Shown here: one piece after another, positions 57,457-64,000 of the stretch | Layout of the letters: every line of letters starts with the position of its first letter | Numbering within the stretch: the first letter of the stretch is position 1 | DNA from: Russula earlei | Taxonomy: Eukaryota > Basidiomycota > Agaricomycetes > Russulales > Russulaceae | Assembly: GCA_025769875.1 (NCBI GenBank) | Contig: JAGFNK010000153.1 | Location: 44,534-108,533, forward strand | Reading direction: 5' to 3' | Length of the DNA: 64,000 nt | Notes under the pieces: generated by a model | Told to the model about the DNA's origin: nothing | Databases searched by the model: none | Seen by the model: the letters and a program-made list of their open reading frames with translations, nothing else | Made by a program: the position numbers and the translations under genes

Positions 57457-58304
57457 TGTTACACCATTTTCCTTTTACATTTACTTCTTACCTTTCGCTA
57501 TGGACTGCTTGCTTTCGTACGTCCTTTTACTTACTGGTCTTGTGATCTCTTACATCTTGTGATCCTTTCTGTGTTATCATGTGATCCATACACGTCCAGG
57601 TAACACTGGATTGCTGTTACTTTTCCTTTGTTTGGTTCTCTTTCCATTTATATTTACTTCTTAGTTTCGACTGTGCAATGCTGCGCATTTACTGTGCAGC
57701 ACAGTCACTTGGTTCTGACTCATTCGTGGCCTCATTCTTATGACTCCTACTATACTAGTAGCACAGTCAAAGTGCAGCTATTGCTGCGCTTCTCCTGTAT
57801 ATATAAGCTCAGTACTTTGTGACCAAAGCCCTAAGCTTGGTCTCTTGTAGAATCCAACCTACTCTTGTCCAAACATATTCTCCTACAACCCACTTTGCTC
57901 TTAATCCTCAAACCACATCCACCTCTCCATTTCATCAACTCTTCACACACCATCCACCATCTACTCTTCGCCTTTCCCTTCCTTCCCTAAGAGTCTCTCT
58001 TCACTCCCCTGAGAAGAGCTCTCCTCCTTTAAGACCTACCTTCCTCTACTCTCTCTGCGTTGTTCAAGGTCCCCGACGGACTTGAACGCATATAGCTAGT
58101 AAAACCAGCCCTAGTCTATCCCATTACAAACTTACCCTAGCTTCTCAACGAACTGATTTGTACTAGGAAGGGTCTATTGGCCATAACCTGTTTAGCATAA
58201 AACACTTTGACCGCTGCAGGGATCTTTACTCTTATACACAGGAACCGGCCTGTTTCTTGAATGCATCTCTACTATTGACTTGTCTTTATGCTTGTGAACT
58301 GACA
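57457..58304 (+). repeat. LTR-like element, about 848 bp
   Basis: Begins TGTTACACC and ends GTGAACTGACA, the TG...CA form of LTRs. A strong TATA (57798-57806) is followed by the hairpin GACCAAAGC CCTAA GCTTGGTC (57821-57842). The neighbouring 58305-58468 reads as Met/Glu/Thr-rich low-complexity sequence similar in style to 57181-57456. Confidence 0.55.
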
Positions 58305-58469
58305 TGGCTAGTTACCATGACACTGAGACAGTGGCTGGCCAGACAGAGATGGCGGCATGGGATGGAGCTGCGATAGGTGGAACATGTATGGTGACAACAG
58401 AGATGGCTGGCGATGAGACTACTGAGGTGGCAATGGGAGACATTGAGGAAGTGGCAGTGGCTGGTGATA

Positions 58470-59848
58470 CAGTGACCCAAAAAACCGTTCAAATGTTTTG
58501 TACATTTTCATTGTATTAACCATATCTAGAGAACCACTACAGTTAATAATATGTAACTAGGTTTGTTTTTAAGCTCTACATCATAGCTTTGTAATGGTAT
58601 ACTTTATACAGCATAAGCATAATTATTTAGGAAGATATAAGGTATGTTTGCTGGTGTACCCATTTGAAACAGTTTTTTGGCCTTGGTTAGTGAATTCAAT
58701 ATTTCTCAGATTGAGATTCATATTCTTTCCCCAGAGGGCTAAAATTGAACATGGAGGTCATGTGACCTATAATAAACTCAAACCATGTGCAAATAAGCCA
58801 AAACAGCTGCTTCTTCTTCACCAACAACATCATGAAGTCTCTTCTTCCTCATGAAGTCAACTACATCATCTCCCTTCTCCAGGCCAACCATTCAGTTTGT
58901 AACATTGCCAAGGCAGCACACAGAAGCATTGGTTCAATCACCAACATTTGCCAGAAATACCTTCTGGACCTTCCAAAGTCCTCTGGAGGTCGTCCTTCCA
59001 AGCTCTCTAACCTTGACATCTGCTTTGCCACATGCCTTCTTAGCTCTGGAGAAGCAGATACTGCTCCTCAGGTTGCTAGAAGGTTCGAGGTCATCAAAGA
59101 GTCCACTATCTCCAATCAGACCATTTGAAACTACCTTAACAAGGCAGACTTGAAGGCAGTTACAAGGAAGAAGAGGTCTTACCTTAAACCAAGTCACTAT
59201 AGGGCCAGAAAGGACTTTGCAGAAAAGTACCTATACTGGACTGCGGAGGACTAGAAGAGGGTAATTTGGTCAGATGAGACCAAAATCAATCATATGGGAT
59301 CAGATGGCAAGAAATGGGAGAGGAGCGCACCTTTCTGAATGCCTTGTTCAGCTAGCAGTCAAACATGGAGGAGGTTCCTTAATGTTGTGGGGCTGCATGT
59401 CTTGGGAAGGAGTTGGGCATGCAGCAAAGATTGATGGAAGGATGGATGCTGAACTTTATTGCAGCATTTTGGAGGATGAACTACTTGCATCTATCAAGTA
59501 TTTCAAGAAGAGATGCAAAGATACCCTCTCTCAACAGGACAATGCCTCTATCCACAAGAGCAGGCTTGCCACATCTTGGTTCCAAGACCACAGAATTCAG
59601 GTCATGGACTGGCCAGCTCAATCCCCAGACCTCAATCCTATTGGGGCATCTTTGGGCTCATCTCAAAAAGAAGCTTGCAGCTTATCCAACACCCCCCTAA
59701 GGGAATCAATGAGCTTTGGGAGCACACACAGCTGGAATGGGAGGCCTGTTACCAAGTGGTTTGGGGTCTGGAAGATGCCAGGACACTTGAACCATGGACT
59801 GCATTGTTTGCATCATGCATGCATCAGATATTGACTGTTTATGTTCCT
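58470..59848 (+). mobile_element. Tc1/mariner-like element, copy 2, with broken transposase
   Basis: The left end CAGTGACCCAAAAAAC follows TA. The transposase begins at ATG 58832 (MKSLLPHEVNYIISLLQANH) with a helix-turn-helix (CNIAKAAHRSIGSI) and GGRPSKLS. The DDE-type core reads VIWSDETKI, QQDNASIHKS and DWPAQSPDLNPI. Stops interrupt it at 59126-59128 (TGA) and 59252-59254 (TAG), each where a Trp is expected, and the frame shifts near 59330 and 59650. The Glu expected just after SPDLNPI is lost, so it cannot act. No right terminal inverted repeat was found. Confidence 0.82.
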
Positions 59849-59893
59849 TGATGTTGCATTTGGAACGCATTGATCATATCTTTCTGAAGATGT

Positions 59894-60385
59894 GTTAAGA
59901 AGCAATGAATAGCATTGCTTCTGTCCCAGATGTTCCTGTACTGCCATGTACATCACTTCCTGATTAGGAAAGTACTTATGACACTGAGATTGCTACTAGG
60001 GAAGCACTTAATGCTTCCAGCACTGAGATTGTTTACATAGAAGCAACTATTGCTTTGATGAGCCGCCTTTGCTTCTATAGCACCAACCAGTACTACAGTA
60101 GCATGAACCTTATCCCTGAAGGCTATATAAAGCCCCCAGTTCATAGCAGTTGAGCCTTAAGCTTGACTTAGTTTGCCAATCCCAAACAGTTGACTCCTAC
60201 TCCATCTGCAGAGCCCCTCTCATCTTTTTGCCATACTCCAGAAGGATCTAACACTCCTTCCCCTCCATGAATACTTGCTTGACTCAAGCATATCTGCATT
60301 GGTAGGATGTGTTCATAGACAAGACCATTGATCTTATTTAAGGCACTTTGGAGCCTTAACATAAGTCAAGCTTCTATCACAGACA
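59894..60385 (+). repeat. 5' LTR-like region of the plus-strand gypsy remnant
   Basis: The TATA box TATATAAA is at 60124-60131, with a hairpin AGTTGAGC/GCTTGACT (60148-60168, two G-U pairs in RNA). The proposed end ATCACAGACA lies 140 bp before the gag remnant. The left boundary (TGTTAAG) is a guess. Confidence 0.45.
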
Positions 60386-60524
60386 TCGCTGTAAAAGTGA
60401 ACCAGAATTAGGCAGGAAGCCTTAGGACTAGGATCTAGTCATCATACAGTCAGCAACCTATGCTGAAGTAGTCAAGGGAGAGAATCTATACAGACCTCTC
60501 CACAACAAGAAGAAGGTGTACTAC

Positions 60525-61962
60525 ATGGCTCTCAACAAGCAGCATGGTTGGACACATGCATACTTCTGTAAAGACCCCTACTGTCATTGGCATAGACAGT
60601 GGTAGGCAGGCACACAAGTCCCAACTCCCTAGGAAAGGCAGTGGCAAGTGGACAAACTGGAGATTGAAGGTGAACATAGCATATGCATAAAGTTCAACCA
60701 GAAATTGAAGCAAGGAACCAAGTTCGGTTGGTTCAAAGCTAGAGAGAGGGACAATCTACCCTCAGGAATCAAAGGGACTGCCATCTGGTGTTGGGCAGAC
60801 CAGGAAGGACCTAACAGATACGAGGTCCAATACAAAGGAAGCTACCTTCCTTGCGAATACATCAATGATCAGTGGTACTTTGTTGATTACCACAAAGGAC
60901 ATCCCTATACAGAAGAGGACAAAGACATTGAAAAACATAAGATTCTAGGTCTAGGAATCAAGACAGATCCTTATACTACTCATTGGGAACCCAGAAGCCC
61001 AGTAGTAGACGACCCAGCTCCATTGATACAAAAGTCATCAAGTGGAGAAACAGAAAAGTTGGACCCTCCAACTACAGACCAGAAAACAGAAGCACCAGAA
61101 GTATTGGAGCTAGCTGAAAGATTGGAGCAGACAGTACATGTCTCACCTATTGAACCAACAATAGTTGAGGAACCAGAAGAATCAATTGAAATGGCTATCA
61201 TTGCAGTGACACAGACAGCCACTATTGCCACCCAGACAGCAGGTGGACGAACAGGGCCTACCATTGTAGTAAGCCCTGGAGGCAGTCCACCTGGTGCAGG
61301 AGGACCACCTGGAGGTGGAGGAGTCCCCTTTGGACCTGCAGGCCCACCATCCCCCAGAGGAGACCCACCAGGAGGAGGCCATCCAGGAGGAGGACCACCT
61401 GCAGCACCTCCTGGAGGACCAGGAGCGAACCTGGTGCCCCAACTGGCACCAGGCCCCCATGGAGGCAATGGATCTCTGAAAGGAGACCCTCCTGAAGTCT
61501 TAAAAGGAGACAGAAAGAAGATGAAGTACTTTGTCCAAGATCTCAATCTATGGAATCTGCTTAATGGTGACAACCCAACCATGACTATTCCAATGAAGCG
61601 ATTAGCCTTGGCTCTCACCTACATCAAAGGAGAGAAAGTGCATGATTGAGTGGTCAACCAAATGAACCTGGTAGAAGCAAAAAGAAATGGGGACCCGCCA
61701 TTGCCCTATGCACCAGTACAGCTGGATCCAATGACATGCTCTTTTGGACTGACTTTGTGGATGACTTCTTCAGAGAATTCAAAGACACCACAGAACCCAA
61801 AGATGCTTTCATGGAGTTACAGCAATTGTCCATGTCTAAAGCAGCATCACTGGATGATTACACCAGCAGGTTCCTTATTCTGCTCAGTAAAGCAGAATGG
61901 GATCAGAATTCACCAGGAGCAGTCGAAGCCTATAAAGCTGGACTAATCACCTGGCTGGTATG
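60525..61962 (+). pseudogene. Ty3/gypsy gag, broken
   Basis: The frame opens at ATG 60525 (MALNKQHGWTHAYFCKDPYC) and is cut by TAG at 60603 and 60630, then runs to 61649. It contains a Pro/Gly-rich block (about 61255-61470) and then the gag core LKGDPPEVLKGDRKKMKYFV and PMKRLALALTYIKGEKV. The continuation FWTDFVDDFFREFKDTTEPK, LDDYTSRFLILLSKAEW is in another frame (61646-61962). The order and motifs match gag of basidiomycete gypsy elements. The Pro/Gly block is unusually collagen-like. No protease or reverse transcriptase follows on this strand. Confidence 0.75.
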
Positions 61963-62237
61963 ACAAATTTCCAACCAACCAGTCAGAGACATACCTGCCA
62001 TCAATGATCTACATCTCCCCCTCCTACCTACAACAAGAGCTCCTCCTCTGCATCCATAAAGAAGATGTCCACCAAACAGAAGGAGGACTTATTGGAAGAA
62101 CTGATGGAACAGGGTTTTTAGGAACACCTAAGTCGACAGCCTGGCTTAGGAAGAATAGTGTGTTGCAAGTGTACATTAGAAGACTGAATGCTATGAATAT
62201 CCCATTCACTTTTATCACTGCACACACAACGGCCGAG

Positions 62238-62817
62238 TGTCAAGAACGTACTGCTGATCACTAAGGACTCAGGAGCAGGTGGGCAAGGGTTGGAACAGAC
62301 GGTATGCGGCGTAGATGGCGTTGAACAAGAGGACAAGCCAAATGACTAGAACATACCAGATGGGGACTGGTACGAGTAACTGGAGGCAGAGGCGAAGGTT
62401 AGAAGCCAGTGCAACAAGGGGGCTTTAAACAAGGCGGTTGTAGAGGAGTACCTTGGAGGCAAGGGAAGTCTTTAAACTGAGCAGTCACGGGGAGTACCCA
62501 GGAGGATGAGAGTATCACAAATGGACAGTCTGATGACTGCCATGCTTCATTGGGGCTTATATACAGTGTACAGAGCCGATTACAAAGAACTGGAACTATT
62601 CTAGACCCTTTGGTACCATCCAATAGGACTACAGAGGCATAAACTTGCTTGTGTCAAGTTTCAGGCTTACTGAGTGCATTACTGATCATTGTGGGGCGAT
62701 GACATCATTATGATGTCACTGTGGAGCACTTAGTGAGCCTATGAGGTCACTGTGGAGTCGCTCAGTCAGCCATGACGTCATTTGGAGCCTTGATGACATC
62801 AGATGAGTTATGCAACA
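62238..62817 (-). repeat. 3' LTR of the minus-strand gypsy element
   Basis: On the minus strand it begins TGTTGCATAAC and ends GTTCTTGACA. TATA is at 62564-62557, with the hairpin GGCAGTC/GACTGTCC at 62541-62523. It lies directly beyond the end of the pol remnant, as a 3' LTR should, and aligns with the LTR at 55.7-56.15 kb. Confidence 0.6.
62700..62801. promoter_or_regulatory. Cluster of CRE/ATF-like sites in LTR U3
   Basis: TGATGTCA (62711-62718), TGAGGTCA (62742-62749) and TGACGTCA (62773-62780) are spaced exactly 31 bp apart. TGACATCA, the reverse complement of TGATGTCA, flanks them at 62700-62707 and 62794-62801. bZIP factors of the ATF/CREB class bind TGACGTCA. Confidence 0.55.
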
Positions 62818-62869
62818 GTTTCTAAGAGTTTGTGCCGCTGTTTTCGGTTCTGGGTGACCATGTGGCTAC

Positions 62870-64000
62870 CACGCGATGATTACCCGATTAGGAAATGGGT
62901 GCCTGGTCGTGTTATAGTGCCTTTGCAATAGCAATATCTTGTACCGCAGGAGGGGTAGCCCGGGAAATGGAAGGGGAGTTGGCAATGCAAAGTGAGAGAG
63001 GTCTCTCTTGAGTGAAATGGGACAATCTTCGGCCAGGACCTGGCCTTGGTTTGTAACATTGTCTCGATCGGATATGATTTTGCTTGGTACTCCCACAAAG
63101 GGGGAATATTCTGTCTTTGTAGAGCTGTGCTAGCTCTTCTGCATCCATTTCTTCTTTGCAAGGAAGCAGGATGATGCCTTTAGTACAATTGTGGTCGGTA
63201 GACAGTCAATATACTGTCATATCCTTTCGACTTTGGCAGCTTGACCACAAAGTCCACACTGACAGTCAAGAAGGGGGTAGCCCCTTCTTCTGGTGGTATG
63301 GGATATAGAGGAGGCCGACTTGGATGAGTGTTTGACTTGTTACTTGGCAAACTGCACATCCTTCCACATATTGATTGACAAATCGCCTCATGGTAGGCCA
63401 CCAGTAGTATTGCATCATTCCCAGTAATGTCTTAGCTTTCCCTGGGTGTCCTGCTGTAGGACTGTCATGATACTGTTCCAGTAACGTCCTGTGGGTCCCT
63501 TCATCACCTGTAACCACCAAGGCTTCATTCTTCCACCATAAGCTATGTTGCTTCTCCAGTCGGTGTCTCTGCACCCAATCAAGCAACTTTAATCAGTGTC
63601 TTTCTTCCCCTTGTTGGTTCTTTATTTGTTCTTCCAATGCAGTAGTATGCATTACTCGAATAAAAAGGTGGTCAGGTAGCGCGACCACTTCTTCTTTATC
63701 CCCTTGTCCATCATCAAGGTCAGGTCTCCTAGACAGGGGGTCTGCTTTTCCTTGCCCCTGCCTGGTGTTTCAGCTCTGAGTCGAAGTCCGCCAAGAAGGT
63801 AATGTATCTTGCCACTCAACCGTTTATTTGCTGAGGGTGTCAGTAATGCAACAGGTTTGCATGGTCTGTATAGACCACCACCTTATGCTTTGCTCCCATG
63901 AGCAGGTGTCTCCAGTGCTTCAAGGCTTGCACCATGGCTAAGAACTCTTTTGTCCCATATGTCATAGTTCTTTTCTGCTTGTTTCAAGGCTGCAGAGAAG
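62870..64000 (-). pseudogene. Ty3/gypsy pol (RNase H and integrase), broken, runs off the right edge
   Basis: Reading leftward on the minus strand from the window edge: reverse-transcriptase-associated RNase H (ELLAMVQALKHWRHLL, YTDHANLLH, at about 63950-63830). Next is the integrase zinc-binding region HDSPTAGHPGKAKTLLGMMQ and CAVCQ (about 63480-63350). The integrase core follows with DFVVKLPKSKGYDSILTV and IISDRD (about 63260-63075). Frame changes and a collapsed end of the core (62880-63060) show it is dead. Polymerase and protease, if present, lie outside the window. Confidence 0.78.

Noticed and set aside
1..64000. CRISPR array, tRNA, rRNA or bacterial-type operon
   Set aside because: No regularly spaced short repeats with unique spacers, no clear tRNA A and B boxes and no rRNA core sequence were seen; the window is eukaryotic.

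Overview
This 64 kb window is nuclear DNA of a filamentous basidiomycete, most likely an agaricomycete. The genes have many short GT-AG introns, and three of the recognisable families are typical of mushroom-forming fungi: a NACHT-ankyrin STAND (NLR-like) receptor, a pair of diverged F-box proteins and a large F-box/LRR-like protein. No bacterial, organellar, rRNA, tRNA or CRISPR feature was seen.

Layout. 1-4.7 kb holds two decayed genes: a NACHT-ankyrin receptor on the minus strand, running off the left edge, and a La RNA-binding protein on the plus strand. 7.05-14.0 kb is a full-length LINE of the Tad1 type on the minus strand. It has both ORFs open, a 25-nt poly(A) tail and a target-site duplication, so it is a young insertion. 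17.7-25.7 kb carries minus-strand genes: a Nudix hydrolase and two paralogous F-box proteins, both modelled at 574 residues. 30.5-33.7 kb has translation elongation factor eEF1B-beta and a Cdc20/Fizzy-type APC/C activator on the plus strand. 39.6-43.0 kb has a large F-box protein and a secreted, probably GPI-anchored protein on the minus strand. 43.3-49.7 kb has phosphatidylethanolamine N-methyltransferase (CHO2) and a DHHC palmitoyltransferase on the plus strand, followed at 51 kb by a 75-residue secreted protein.

From about 51.4 kb to the right edge there is no host gene. This is a transposon graveyard: several LTRs, two Tc1/mariner-like copies, a broken Ty3/gypsy gag on the plus strand and a broken gypsy pol on the minus strand, plus tandem and inverted repeats.

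The strongest unexplained pattern lies in this island. Six LTR-like promoters, from several diverged families and in both orientations, each carry a TATA box followed 23-24 nt later by an inverted repeat. That spacing puts a hairpin at the predicted 5' end of each transcript. One of these LTRs also has three TGANGTCA (CRE/ATF-like) sites exactly 31 bp apart, about three helical turns. The LINE has two oddities of its own: a four-base ATGA overlap between its ORFs, and an RNase H domain that keeps its position and length while its catalytic residues appear to be lost.

The host genes do not form one pathway. CHO2 (phospholipid methylation in the ER) and the DHHC enzyme (protein palmitoylation) are adjacent membrane-biology genes. 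The F-box genes and the Cdc20-like activator are both ubiquitin-system components but are not obviously linked. Intron boundaries were read by eye from splice consensus and reading frame, without transcripts.
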